Positions 32,723 to 42,551 of a stretch of DNA of 64,000 nt are shown here, piece by piece. Below the pieces are notes generated by a model. The model did no database searches and was not told where the DNA came from. It saw nothing but the letters and a program-made list of their open reading frames with translations. The stretch lies in the NCBI RefSeq assembly GCF_013410545.1, contig NZ_JACCFV010000001.1, positions 2,170,001 through 2,234,000 of the forward strand. The letters are read 5' to 3'. Position 1 is the stretch's first letter; each line of letters starts with the position of its first letter. Both the position numbers and the translations under genes were made by a program. The DNA is from Pseudoclavibacter chungangensis. GTDB taxonomy: Bacteria > Actinomycetota > Actinomycetes > Actinomycetales > Microbacteriaceae.

Positions 32723-33341
32723 GGTGGTGTCATAGCGTCGAAGCAACACTCCTGTTCGGCGGGGGTCTGATCGATGGAGTGTGTGGATGTCGCGGGTGGG
32801 GTTGTCGTTCAGTGACAGGTCGGAGATCTCCACGGCGTCGAAGGCGGGTTGGGGTGTGCGGAAGATTGCCCGTCACCTGGGGCGTTGCCCGTCAGTGGTC
32901 TCCAGGGAGCTGCGTCGGAACGCGACGAAGACCCGCGGCTACCAGGCCGTGACCGCAGACGTGGCCGCGCAGCGTCGCCGGGCCCGTCCGCAGCAGCGGA
33001 AGGTCGCGGCGGATCCGGTGCTGCAGGCGCGGGTGAATGCTGACCTAGCCGCATCGTGGACGCCGAACGAGATCGCGGGCCGCTTGCGCCTGGAGGCAAC
33101 AGACCCGACTGTTGGCCGTATGGCGAACTCTCCTGATGCGCAGGGCCGCACCGTCTCTGGTGAAGCGATCTACCAGTACATCTACGCGATCCCGCGCGGG
33201 GAACTGGCCCGGCGCGGGATCTTTCTGCAGTCCAAGCGCACCAAGCGCAGGCCCCGCACTACGGGCCGGTCCCGGGGCGGGCCGATCATCGGGATGGTCC
33301 CGCTCTCAGAACGGGGCGAGGACGCCGCCGAGCGCCGGGTG
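32723..33341 (+). mobile_element. IS30-family element, truncated copy
   Basis: Starts with the same GGTGGTGTCATAGCGTC end as the complete copy at 40930-42035 (there in opposite orientation) and is nearly identical to it as far as can be judged by eye. It ends within the transposase at 33341, where IS21 sequence starts. Its other 480 bp or so are not found in the window. Confidence 0.92.
32781..33341 (+). pseudogene. IS30-family transposase, N-terminal fragment
   Basis: The first 187 residues match the complete transposase at 40937-41977 exactly as far as GEDAAERRV. After that the frame continues into IS21 terminal sequence and stops (VSIWSLEGH). The HTH half remains but all of the DDE catalytic core is missing, so it is non-functional. 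Confidence 0.93.
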
Positions 33342-33464
33342 AGTATTTGGAGTCTTGAGGGCCACTGATTATTGCGGTTCGGGGCCAGCCGATATTTGCT
33401 CTCGGGGCCAGGGGTATTGCCGGTGAGCGCCACCCCCGCGGGCGCGACGCTCACCGGCGCCGAC

Positions 33465-34211
33465 TCAGCTGGACGCGGCGGTCTGTTCGCGCATGTTGAC
33501 GTCGCCGGTCTCGATCCAGAGGGTGTTGTGGACGATGCGGTCCATGATCGCGTCGGCGTGGACCCCGGAGCCGAGGCGCTGGTGCCAGTCCTTCTTCGCA
33601 TACTGGGTGCAGAACACCGTCGAGGTCGCGTCGTATCGGCGTTCGAGGAGCTCGAGCAGCATGGATCGAACGTCGTCGGTGGGTGGGTCGAGCAGCCATT
33701 CATCGATCACGAGGAGCGTGAACGTGCTGTATTTCCGCAGCCACTTCTCCCTGCCGGCGGGCTTGTCTTTCGCCGCGGCCCAGGTCTCTTCGAGGTCGGG
33801 CATGCGGATGTAGTGCGCTCGGTAGCGGTGCTGACAGGCCTGTTTCGCCAGCGCCGATCCGAGGTAGCTCTTCCCGGACCCGGTGAACCCTTGGAACACC
33901 ACGTTTTGCTGCCTGCTGATGAACTGGCAGGTCCCGAGCTGCGCGATCACACCCCGGTCGAGGCCGCGTTGTTCGAGCAGGTCGACCCTGCGCAGGTCCG
34001 CGTTCGGGTATCGGAGCCCCGCCCGCCGGATGAGGCCCTCGACTTTCGCGTGGGTGAACGCGGCGTGGGCGTCGTCGACGGCGAGCTTGATGCGCTCTTC
34101 GAACACCATCCCCATCGTGAGGGCATCGTCTTGGATGTCGATCGCGTCGACCAGGGCGGAGATGCCCATCTCCCGCAGCTTCCGTTTCGTCTCGGAGTCG
34201 AGCCGGCTCAT
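33465..34211 (-). CDS. istB: IS21-family helper ATPase IstB
   Basis: 248 residues from ATG 34211. DnaC/DnaA-like AAA+ ATPase with Walker A GFTGSGKSYLGSALAK, Walker B LLVIDEWLLD and the sensor segment FCTQYAKKDWHQRLGSG. It assists IstA in target capture. The start overlaps the istA stop by 4 bp. Confidence 0.93.
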   Translation of the reverse strand: MSRLDSETKRKLREMGISALVDAIDIQDDALTMGMVFEERIKLAVDDAHAAFTHAKVEGLIRRAGLRYPNADLRRVDLLEQRGLDRGVIAQLGTCQFISRQQNVVFQGFTGSGKSYLGSALAKQACQHRYRAHYIRMPDLEETWAAAKDKPAGREKWLRKYSTFTLLVIDEWLLDPPTDDVRSMLLELLERRYDATSTVFCTQYAKKDWHQRLGSGVHADAIMDRIVHNTLWIETGDVNMREQTAASS

Positions 34212-35773
34212 CGGGTGCCTCCGGCGTAGTAGTCGGCGCCGCGGACGTAGCCTGCCGGCTCCTCCCAGACGGATGGTTCGAACCTCGGTTGCCGTCTGCC
34301 GTTCTGGTCCTGATTGGAGTCCAGGATCGGCCGCAGATGCGCATACCTGGGCGACCTCACCCGCGACTGCAGCGCGATCCCAGCAGCAGCTTCGACCCGC
34401 GCAGCCGAGTAGCGGCGAGTCATCCGCAACACGGCCAGCGCAGCGTCCAAACCCTGCTCGTCGACCGGGACGGACTCGAAGATGCGGTTCACGATCGTCG
34501 TGGTGTCCTCCCCGATCCGAGCTGCCCACTCCCGAACCCGCTCCGCGTCCCATTGCCGATACTGGGGTCCGTCGGGCAGATCCGAGTCGTGCGTGCGGTA
34601 CTCGTTGATCACCCCGGCTGGGGCGAGGAGATGGCTGGTGAGCCGCTGATCGGCGGCGAACACCTCGAGGGTGGTCTCGGTGACGCGCAGGTCGACGTTG
34701 CCTCCGATGTTGGCGTAGGGGACGGAGTAGAAGTTCCGCTCGAACACCACGTGCCCGTTGCGCTGAACCTTGCGTCCGTAGTGCCATCGGGAGATCTCGA
34801 ACCCGACGGCCGGCAGCGGCCGTAGCAGCGGCTTCTCCTCTGCCTCGAACACGGAGAGTCTGGACCCGGCGCGCTTCTGGAACGGCTCGGCGTTGTAAGC
34901 GGTGACCCGCTCACGGATCACCGCGCGAAGCTCCGGCAGCGTCGCGAAGGTGCGGTCACGGAGCGTGGCGATCACCGCTGTCGCGACGTTGCCGACAGTG
35001 TTCTCGACGCTCGCCTTGTCTTTCGGTTTCGCGGGCCGGCCCGGCAGCACCGCCGCGGAGTAGTGCGCGGCGAGTTCCCGATACGCGTCGTTGAGTACGA
35101 CCTCCCCCTCGGCAGGGTGCTTGATCACCCCGGTCTTCAGGTTGTCCGGCACGATCCTGGGGACGCTGCCGCCGAACCAGTCGAACATCGCCGCGTTCGC
35201 CCGCAACCAAGTGTCCTGCCGCATATCCAGGGCCGGTTCAACGAACGCATAGCGGGAGAACGGCAGCGTCGCGACGAACAAGTAGACCCTCATCGCCTGG
35301 CCGGTGACCGGATCAGTGAGCCGCATCGTCTTTCCGGACCAGTCGACCTCGACCGTCTGCCCGGCCTTGTGACCGACCCGCGACGCCGCCCCGATCACCA
35401 GCACGTGACGCTGATACGACTTGCAGAACCTGTCGTATCCCATCGCCGTCTCACCCCTACTGTGGCAGGCGTCGACATACTCGCCGTGCAGCAGCTTCAA
35501 CGTGACCCCGACCTTCGCGAGCTCCTTATGGACCTTCTCCCAGTCCGGCTGCGCGTGAACACTGTCATGCTCACCCCGCCCGGGGAACAGCCGCGCATAC
35601 ACGTCCGCCTCATCGAGCGCGGCGACGTCGTCCCAGCCGATGCCCTCCCGGTCAGCGGCATCGAGCACCATCGCCACGCTGGTGCGGGACATACCCTGCG
35701 CGGCGATCTGCCGACCCGTGAGCCCCTCCGAGCGCAACCGAAGCACGAGCTTCGCCTTGATCTTGCGTACCAT
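34208..35773 (-). CDS. istA: IS21-family transposase IstA
   Basis: 521 residues from ATG 35773 (MVRKIKAKLVLRLRSEGLTG). The N-terminal HTH is followed by the rve core with Asp in VEVDWSGKTMRL, Asp in PRIVPDNLKTGV and Glu in KDKASVENTVGNV. The C-terminal Mu-type domain includes RNGHVVFERNFYSVPY. The frame is intact; an open extension upstream to 35920 is IS end sequence and not protein. Confidence 0.93.
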   Translation of the reverse strand: MVRKIKAKLVLRLRSEGLTGRQIAAQGMSRTSVAMVLDAADREGIGWDDVAALDEADVYARLFPGRGEHDSVHAQPDWEKVHKELAKVGVTLKLLHGEYVDACHSRGETAMGYDRFCKSYQRHVLVIGAASRVGHKAGQTVEVDWSGKTMRLTDPVTGQAMRVYLFVATLPFSRYAFVEPALDMRQDTWLRANAAMFDWFGGSVPRIVPDNLKTGVIKHPAEGEVVLNDAYRELAAHYSAAVLPGRPAKPKDKASVENTVGNVATAVIATLRDRTFATLPELRAVIRERVTAYNAEPFQKRAGSRLSVFEAEEKPLLRPLPAVGFEISRWHYGRKVQRNGHVVFERNFYSVPYANIGGNVDLRVTETTLEVFAADQRLTSHLLAPAGVINEYRTHDSDLPDGPQYRQWDAERVREWAARIGEDTTTIVNRIFESVPVDEQGLDAALAVLRMTRRYSAARVEAAAGIALQSRVRSPRYAHLRPILDSNQDQNGRRQPRFEPSVWEEPAGYVRGADYYAGGTR

Positions 35774-35906
35774 CCGAATCACTCCTTCTGCCGCGTGATC
35801 AGCCACACGGCAGAAGGAGCCTAAGAAAGCGGCCCCGAACCCCAATACTCGGTGGCCCTCAACGACGCGATCGCCTCGACGGCAGGGTGGCCCCGAACCC
35901 CAATAT

Positions 35907-37363
35907 GGCTCTTCGGACATTCGGTGGGGGTCATGGGGTGAGTCCGCCGGCGGCGAGGAGCATGCGGAGTCGGTAGTTGTCGCGGTTGCGGAAGCCGCGG
36001 GCGAGGCGGCGGTGGAGCTCGATGATCCCGTTCACGGCCTCAGTGCCGCCGTTCGATGATCGTCCGGTCGTGAAGTAGGCCAGGAACGCGGCTCGCCAGC
36101 GGCGGAGGGTGCGGCCGAGGCGGGCGATCTCGGGGATCGGGCAGGTGTGGAATGTGTCGACGACCTTCTCGGCGATCCGCCGCCCCTCGACGAGGTCCTT
36201 CTGGTGGTAGGCGGAACGCAGTTGCTGGGCGCACTGCCATGCGACGAACACCTCGTCGTGCGCGGGGTCGGCCTCGATCGCTGCCGCGAGCCTGGTCCGC
36301 TGCTTCTCGGTGAGGTTCTCGGCGCCGGCGCGGAGGATGGTCTGGATCCCGTAGAGCGGGTCGCCGGTCCGTCCGCGATGCCCGAGGGTGTCTTGCTGGA
36401 CGCGGCGGCGGACCTCGTCCACAGCGGCGGTGCCGAGCTTGACGACGTGGAACGCGTCCAGCACGGCCGTGGCGTCTTCGAGCTTGTCGTCGATCGCGGT
36501 CTTGTAGCCGGCGAACGGGTCCAACGCCGCGACCTGCACGTTCTGCCGGAACGCTTCGCCGCGTTCGGCGAGCCAGGACGCGTAGGCCTTCCCGGAGCGG
36601 CCGGGCACGAGGTCGAGCAGCCTGGCCCGCGTCTTTCCGGTGCTGTCGCGGCTGAGATCGACCATCCCGGTCAGTTCCTTCGGGCCGCGCTTTCGGGGGT
36701 CGACGTGATGCCAGATGTGCTCATCGACGCCGAGGGTGGTGACGTTCTCGAACCGGGACTCGTCCTCAGCCAGTTTGACCAGCTCGGGCTCGACGGCCCG
36801 CCACACCGTCTTCCACGACGTTCCGAGCTGACGGGCGATACCGTGCACGGTGGCGTGCTCGCGGCGCAGCTGCCCGATCGCCCAGCCGACGGCGCGCGTG
36901 GTGATCGACCCGCGCCGGGCCACCAGACCCGGGAGCTGCTCCACGAACGTCCGTCGCACGCATCCCACCTCGTCGCACCGCCAGACCCGCTGCCGCCACA
37001 CGATCCGCACCCGCGTCACGCCGGGCACATCATGAAGCACCCGTCGGCGACGTCCGCGGCCGGTCGCGACGACCCCGCACGACGGGCAGCCGGTCGGTGC
37101 CGCCGGGCTCGAGACGGTCACGATCAGCAGCCCGTCACGGCGGTCAACGTCCTCGACATGGACCCCATCGAGGCCGAGCAGCAAGTCGCAGCGGGAACAC
37201 GGGCAGGCGGCGGAGCACGCGTCAGCGCACCCCGAACTATCGTGAGACACGTCGAGGTCCTCGGTTGGAGCAGCAGTTGGCGCTACTGATCCTCGGGGAC
37301 CTCGACCCCTACCCGCCGACCATCACCCGGCGAGCCTCACCCCCACCGAATGTCCGAAGAGCC
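35907..37363 (-). mobile_element. ISL3-family insertion sequence, tandem copy 1
   Basis: 1457 bp bounded by inverted repeats GGCTCTTCGGACATTCGGTG at 35907 and its complement ending at 37363. It is separated by only 5 bp (CCCAA) from a second copy in the same orientation. It directly follows the IS21 right end. Confidence 0.95.
35931..37250 (-). CDS. ISL3-family transposase, copy 1
   Basis: 439 residues. The N-terminal zinc finger (CPSCGVVATGRG, CDEVGC) and HTH regions are followed by the DDE domain with VTTLGVDEHIWHH, DPFAGYKTAI, DAFHVVKLG and the C-terminal GRSSNGGTEAVNGIIELHRR. It differs from the copy 2 protein at three positions: Glu/Asp and Gln/Lys in the WLAERGEAFRQNV segment and Arg/Gln in RRWRAAF. 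The frame is intact. Confidence 0.94.
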   Translation of the reverse strand: MSHDSSGCADACSAACPCSRCDLLLGLDGVHVEDVDRRDGLLIVTVSSPAAPTGCPSCGVVATGRGRRRRVLHDVPGVTRVRIVWRQRVWRCDEVGCVRRTFVEQLPGLVARRGSITTRAVGWAIGQLRREHATVHGIARQLGTSWKTVWRAVEPELVKLAEDESRFENVTTLGVDEHIWHHVDPRKRGPKELTGMVDLSRDSTGKTRARLLDLVPGRSGKAYASWLAERGEAFRQNVQVAALDPFAGYKTAIDDKLEDATAVLDAFHVVKLGTAAVDEVRRRVQQDTLGHRGRTGDPLYGIQTILRAGAENLTEKQRTRLAAAIEADPAHDEVFVAWQCAQQLRSAYHQKDLVEGRRIAEKVVDTFHTCPIPEIARLGRTLRRWRAAFLAYFTTGRSSNGGTEAVNGIIELHRRLARGFRNRDNYRLRMLLAAGGLTP

Positions 37364-37368
37364 CCCAA

Positions 37369-38825
37369 GGCTCTTCGGACATTCGGTGGGGGTCATGGGG
37401 TGAGTCCGCCGGCGGCGAGGAGCATGCGGAGCCGGTAGTTGTCGCGGTTGCGGAAGCCGCGGGCGAGGCGGCGGTGGAGCTCGATGATCCCGTTCACGGC
37501 CTCAGTGCCGCCGTTCGATGATCGTCCGGTCGTGAAGTAGGCCAGGAACGCTGCCTGCCAACGGCGGAGGGTGCGGCCGAGGCGGGCGATCTCGGGGATC
37601 GGGCAGGTGTGGAATGTGTCGACGACCTTCTCGGCGATCCGCCGCCCCTCGACGAGGTCCTTCTGGTGGTAGGCGGAACGCAGTTGCTGGGCGCACTGCC
37701 ATGCGACGAACACCTCGTCGTGCGCGGGGTCGGCCTCGATCGCTGCCGCGAGCCTGGTCCGCTGCTTCTCGGTGAGGTTCTCGGCGCCGGCGCGGAGGAT
37801 GGTCTGGATCCCGTAGAGCGGGTCGCCGGTCCGACCGCGATGCCCGAGGGTGTCTTGCTGGACGCGGCGGCGGACCTCGTCCACAGCGGCGGTGCCGAGC
37901 TTGACGACGTGGAACGCGTCCAGCACGGCCGTGGCGTCTTCGAGCTTGTCGTCGATCGCGGTCTTGTAGCCGGCGAACGGGTCAAGAGCTGCGACCTGCA
38001 CGTTCTTCCGGAACGCTTCGCCGCGGTCTGCGAGCCAGGACGCGTAGGCCTTCCCGGAGCGGCCGGGCACGAGGTCGAGCAGCCTGGCCCGCGTCTTTCC
38101 GGTGCTGTCGCGGCTGAGATCGACCATCCCGGTCAGTTCCTTCGGGCCGCGCTTTCGGGGGTCGACGTGATGCCAGATGTGCTCATCGACGCCGAGGGTG
38201 GTGACGTTCTCGAACCGGGACTCGTCCTCAGCCAGTTTGACCAGCTCGGGCTCGACGGCCCGCCACACCGTCTTCCACGACGTTCCGAGCTGACGGGCGA
38301 TACCGTGCACGGTGGCGTGCTCGCGGCGCAGCTGCCCGATCGCCCAGCCGACGGCGCGCGTGGTGATCGACCCGCGCCGGGCCACCAGACCCGGGAGCTG
38401 CTCCACGAACGTCCGTCGCACGCATCCCACCTCGTCGCACCGCCAGACCCGCTGCCGCCACACGATCCGCACCCGCGTCACGCCGGGCACATCATGAAGC
38501 ACCCGTCGGCGACGTCCGCGGCCGGTCGCGACGACCCCGCACGACGGGCAGCCGGTCGGTGCCGCCGGGCTCGAGACGGTCACGATCAGCAGCCCGTCAC
38601 GGCGGTCAACGTCCTCGACATGGACCCCATCGAGGCCGAGCAGCAAGTCGCAGCGGGAACACGGGCAGGCGGCGGAGCACGCGTCAGCGCACCCCGAACT
38701 ATCGTGAGACACGTCGAGGTCCTCGGTTGGAGCAGCAGTTGGCGCTACTGATCCTCGGGGACCTCGACCCCTACCCGCCGACCATCACCCGGCGAGCCTC
38801 ACCCCCACCGAATGTCCGAAGAGCC
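37369..38825 (-). mobile_element. ISL3-family insertion sequence, tandem copy 2
   Basis: The same 1457-bp length, orientation and ends as copy 1. Its outer end at 38825 interrupts the YobI-type NTPase gene (homology to NNVSRYVA stops there). The 5-bp gap to copy 1 is shorter than the 8-bp duplication usual for ISL3 elements. Confidence 0.95.
37393..38712 (-). CDS. ISL3-family transposase, copy 2
   Basis: 439 residues, intact and almost identical to copy 1. The local differences are WLADRGEAFRKNV and RRWQAAF. The nucleotide differences cluster around 37985-38030 and 37551-37560, so the copies have diverged slightly or come from two separate insertions of related elements. Confidence 0.94.
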   Translation of the reverse strand: MSHDSSGCADACSAACPCSRCDLLLGLDGVHVEDVDRRDGLLIVTVSSPAAPTGCPSCGVVATGRGRRRRVLHDVPGVTRVRIVWRQRVWRCDEVGCVRRTFVEQLPGLVARRGSITTRAVGWAIGQLRREHATVHGIARQLGTSWKTVWRAVEPELVKLAEDESRFENVTTLGVDEHIWHHVDPRKRGPKELTGMVDLSRDSTGKTRARLLDLVPGRSGKAYASWLADRGEAFRKNVQVAALDPFAGYKTAIDDKLEDATAVLDAFHVVKLGTAAVDEVRRRVQQDTLGHRGRTGDPLYGIQTILRAGAENLTEKQRTRLAAAIEADPAHDEVFVAWQCAQQLRSAYHQKDLVEGRRIAEKVVDTFHTCPIPEIARLGRTLRRWQAAFLAYFTTGRSSNGGTEAVNGIIELHRRLARGFRNRDNYRLRMLLAAGGLTP

Positions 38826-40929
38826 GGCAACGTATCGGCTCACATTGTTCAACGTTGCGGGGAACCGCTGATGCAAGGCCAACGCCGGCCACGCTCCCTC
38901 GGAGATGGCACCAAGATCGACGACCTGACATCCTGGCGCAGCACGCTCAACCACGTCGGCCAGACGAGGCGCTCCTTGCTCGAGTAGATCCTCAAGCACA
39001 GCGATGAACTGCTCACGCGTGTCGACCGTCGCCGAGGAGCCCTCGACCGCATCTAGATACGCACCCACGTTTTCGAGCACGTAGTCATAGACCGTCTTGT
39101 CCGCCGCTCGAATGATGTCGAGCGCCACGGTCCCCTCATTGCCAATCGCGATGGCCAGGTTCTCATGCGTGATGTCATACAGGCTGCGCGAGACGAACGA
39201 CGGACGGGCACTTGCTGAGAGGGGCGTCAGACGAGGCACCGTGATGCTCGCCTCGGCGAAGAGCGCTCCAACTCTCTCTGCCTGAGCGGACGTCCCGCCG
39301 TCCGTGAGGACGGAAAACTCCGCGTAGTGCGTCCGCAGGTAGTCGATGACTGCCGCGTCCGTACGCTGCGCCGATGCTGAAAGGTTTGCCAGCGCGGCAT
39401 CCACCAGCTCCAGCTGCGAAGCTTCGTCGAGCTCGGCCTGGCTCACGAGATACATGAGCGCTCTTGACGACATGGCTGTAAACCGCTCGATGAGCTGTGC
39501 ACGCTTCTCACCTGCAGCCAGGTACGCCTGCAGGAAGCGCGCCTGGTTTTCTCCTAGACCAACCAGTGAGCGGATCATGATGTCAGCTGCGTCAACGTCG
39601 GTAGCAAGGAGACGATCGAGGATCGCGATGTTGTAGAGTGCTGGCTCCTTCAGCGCGCTCTTGCCGCGCTCTCGAACAACGGCGTCGACATCATCGGGAG
39701 CGAGTTCGAAATGCTCGTCCATCAGGTCTCGCTCGACATGGTGGATGATGAAGTTCGTCGCGGCGGGGCCTACCCGATCACCGTGGAAAGTGGAGGTGTA
39801 CAGCGTGAAGTTGCGGTTGATGTGTCCTGCCCGAACAAGCTGGTAGGCCAAGCCGGGCTTGAGCAGTGCCTCGGCGACGTACTCAAGCGACTGCGCGCTC
39901 TCCTTGTAAGTCGCAGGCGTACCTTCGCTCGCAGGCGTGTCGAGTTCCTTGAACATGACAAGAAACTCCGGGCGCTTGATCAGATCTCCCATGTCCGCAC
40001 CGCGAAGGAACTTGATGTCCTCGATCTTCTCGTCGAGCTGTTCATTCAGCGAATCCCGATCCGCATCGCTCCAGCTGTCAGCATCCAATGGATCACCAAG
40101 CGCGCCGACAAGGCTGGATCGCGAGAACGTTAGTACGTTGCCGGACGACATCTGCTGACGGAGTTCTGGGTCACCATCAGCCGCAACGAAAGCGGCCCAG
40201 AACTCCACACTTCGGAGATCCGCGTCCGACTTAGGGGAGCCATCAACCGAGGATGTCAAACCGTTCCGACGTCGGCTTCCTAGCGCTGCTGCCGAGGTAG
40301 CCGTCCGTTCAATGTGTGCTGCCAGCAAGCCCCCAAGGTGAGAGCTGCGCGACTCTGCGCCGCTCTTGCGTGCAAGCCGCTGACGCAGCGCACGCCGCTC
40401 ACCCTCGATCCGCTTGATGTTTTCAGTCACCAGCTCGCGACTGAGCTTGTAGAGAGTGTCCAGATTGCTCTTGCCGAGCCGGATCGTCTCGAAGTCCGTG
40501 AGGTGCGTGCTCTTGTAGAGCATCATCGCGAACAGATCGGTCTCGCTCAGGTCGAGTTGCTCACCGTCGCCTGAGAAGATTCGATCGCGGAAGACGACGA
40601 ACTCGTTGCGGACGTTCTTCAGCAGCCGCATGTCAGGGACGTACTGCGCAGCCAGATCGAGCAGTTCCGGCGCCACCTTGTGCTCGATCTTGCCCAACAA
40701 CTGGGTCGCCAGATTGCGAGCGCTGCGATGCGTGATGAACGGAACCACGGGAATCACGAGATCGAAGAACTTGGTGCGGTTCGCACGCACCGCCTCGGCT
40801 TGCGCAGGATCTTCGATTGCGAGCACGCCGGTTTCGAGCTTGCGGCCTTCCGCCTCCAAGCCGATTCGGTCGAAGATGCTGTCCTTGATCGCGTAGATGA
40901 AGCGGATCGGCTTCTCGATCTGGGGCGAG
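38826..40929 (-). pseudogene. YobI-type P-loop NTPase, middle and C-terminal part
   Basis: About 700 codons continuing the NTPase begun at 42036-42512. The first residues after the IS30 junction are PQIEKPIRFIYAIKDSIFDR, and the original NAS-PQIEKP is restored by removing the IS with one CTC. The rest is helical (for example RLLKNVRNEFVVFRDRIFSG, LDLSETDLFAMMLYKSTHL). It ends in ISL3 sequence at 38825, so the C-terminus is also lost. YobI-type NTPases are large membrane-anchored STAND/KAP-like proteins thought to act in biological conflicts. Base composition looks lower in GC than the flanks. Confidence 0.75.
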
Positions 40930-42035
40930 GGCGATGTCAAGGCGTGGAAGCAACATGGGGCTCGCCGGCCAGTAGTCGAGCGAATGCTTCGGTCGGTGTC
41001 AGGAAGCCGAGCCGGCGGCGGGGCCGGTTGTTGATCTCCTCGGCGATCGTGGTCAGGTAGGGCTGGTGGTCGGGTATCGCCGTGCCTTTGGGCAGGTACT
41101 CGCGGTAGAGCCGGTTGGTGTTCTCGTTGCTGGGTCGCTGCCAGGGCGAGTGGGGGTCGGCGAAGTAGACCGGCATGTTCGTGGCCAAGGTGACCTTCGC
41201 GTGGTGGGCCATCTCGCTGCCCTGGTCCCACGCGAGTGACGCCTTCATCATCTGGGGCAGCTCGTTGAAATACTCGATGACCGCGTCCGCGGTGCCCTCG
41301 GCGTGCTTGGAGGGCAGAGCCAGCAGCCCGGTGAAACCACTCATCCGCTCCACCAGTGTCGCCGCGCAGGAGGCACCGTTCTTCCCGATGATCAGGTCCC
41401 CCTCCCAGTGGCCTGGCACCCGGCGCTCGGCGGCGTCCTCGCCCCGTTCTGAGAGCGGGACCATCCCGATGATCGGCCCGCCCCGGGACCGGCCCGTAGT
41501 GCGGGGCCTGCGCTTGGTGCGCTTGGACTGCAGAAAGATCCCGCGCCGGGCCAGTTCCCCGCGCGGGATCGCGTAGATGTACTGGTAGATCGCTTCACCA
41601 GAGACGGTGCGGCCCTGCGCATCAGGAGAGTTCGCCATACGGCCAACAGTCGGGTCTGTTGCCTCCAGGCGCAAGCGGCCCGCGATCTCGTTCGGCGTCC
41701 ACGATGCGGCTAGGTCAGCATTCACCCGCGCCTGCAGCACCGGATCCGCCGCGACCTTCCGCTGCTGCGGACGGGCCCGGCGACGCTGCGCGGCCACGTC
41801 TGCGGTCACGGCCTGGTAGCCGCGGGTCTTCGTCGCGTTCCGACGCAGCTCCCTGGAGACCACTGACGGGCAACGCCCCAGGTGACGGGCAATCTTCCGC
41901 ACACCCCAACCCGCCTTCGACGCCGTGGAGATCTCCGACCTGTCACTGAACGACAACCCCACCCGCGACATCCACACACTCCATCGATCAGACCCCCGCC
42001 GAACAGGAGTGTTGCTTCGACGCTATGACACCACC
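40930..42035 (-). mobile_element. IS30-family insertion sequence, complete copy
   Basis: 1106 bp with imperfect terminal inverted repeats (GGCGATGTCAAGGCGTGGAA at the left, GGTGGTGTCATAGCGTCGAA inverted at the right). It is flanked by a 3-bp duplication GAG at 40927-40929 and 42036-42038. It interrupts the YobI-type NTPase in frame-restorable fashion. Confidence 0.95.
40937..41977 (-). CDS. IS30-family transposase
   Basis: 346 residues. The HTH_38 domain (KAGWGVRKIARHLGRCPSVV SRELRRN) is N-terminal. The DDE core has Asp in HWEGDLIIG, Asp in AWDQGSEMAHH and Glu in RPSNENTNRLYREY. The frame is intact, so this copy could supply transposase for the truncated copy at 32723. Confidence 0.94.
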   Translation of the reverse strand: MWMSRVGLSFSDRSEISTASKAGWGVRKIARHLGRCPSVVSRELRRNATKTRGYQAVTADVAAQRRRARPQQRKVAADPVLQARVNADLAASWTPNEIAGRLRLEATDPTVGRMANSPDAQGRTVSGEAIYQYIYAIPRGELARRGIFLQSKRTKRRPRTTGRSRGGPIIGMVPLSERGEDAAERRVPGHWEGDLIIGKNGASCAATLVERMSGFTGLLALPSKHAEGTADAVIEYFNELPQMMKASLAWDQGSEMAHHAKVTLATNMPVYFADPHSPWQRPSNENTNRLYREYLPKGTAIPDHQPYLTTIAEEINNRPRRRLGFLTPTEAFARLLAGEPHVASTP

Positions 42036-42512
42036 GAGGCGTTGAGCAATGTATTGAGCGCGCGCAGCGTCTCGAAGATGTGTGAGTCGTTGAAGCGGTC
42101 GATGTCCTCGAAGATCACGACGTCACGATCCGACATGTCGAAGAAGTAGACGATCTCGTCGAGGTACTGATCGAAGTACGACACAGAGTTGTCATCGAGC
42201 GTGACAGTCGCTGCGCCGGCAGACAGCTGCTTGATGCGGAGCTTCCCGTAGAACAACCAGCGCACCAGAAGCACCGCGGCCGTTGCCACGCCACAGATGA
42301 TCAGGTGCGTCCAGACTCCGAGATCGTTCAGCGCCGTGAAGGTGCCAGCGATCTGTGCGGTCCAGCCGGTTAGCAGGAAGATGACAGCGACAGCGAGACC
42401 GAGCAGTGCAGCCGTGCCGAACTCTCTCCACCACCGGAAGCGCTCGATTCGACGAAACCGGGAGGCAGGAGTCTTGCCCGGATCTTCCCGGTAGAGCAGC
42501 TGCTTGACGATC
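42036..42512 (-). pseudogene. YobI-type P-loop NTPase, N-proximal fragment
   Basis: Open from the IS3 junction at 42512: KQLLYREDPGKTPASRF, then two membrane helices (LLGLAVAVIFLLTGW and LIICGVATAAVLLVRWLFY), then the ATPase Walker B block DRDVVIFEDIDRFNDSHIFE and LRALNTLLNAS at the IS30 site. The Walker A region and true start are missing, removed at or beyond the IS3 element at 42513. After that IS (43856 on) the sequence is unrelated, so the N-terminus is not in this window. Confidence 0.78.
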
Positions 42513-42551
42513 TGACTCGCCCCGGCGTGTCCGGAGAGTTATTGACTGGTG

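Larger units (their letters stand above)
33340..35906 (-). mobile_element. IS21-family insertion sequence
   Basis: Carries istA and istB in the usual order with a 4-bp overlap. Several related terminal repeats are visible: GGTTCGGGGCCA blocks near 33381-33392 at the left and, inverted, near 35830-35841 and 35889-35900 at the right, as expected for IstA binding sites. The left end cuts the IS30 copy at 33340-33341. The right end directly abuts ISL3 copy 1 at 35907 and may be shortened. Confidence 0.85.

Noticed and set aside
32723..42035. Composite transposon formed by the two inverted IS30 copies
   Set aside because: One copy is truncated and no target duplication pairs the outer ends; the complete IS30 has its own GAG duplication, so it moved independently.
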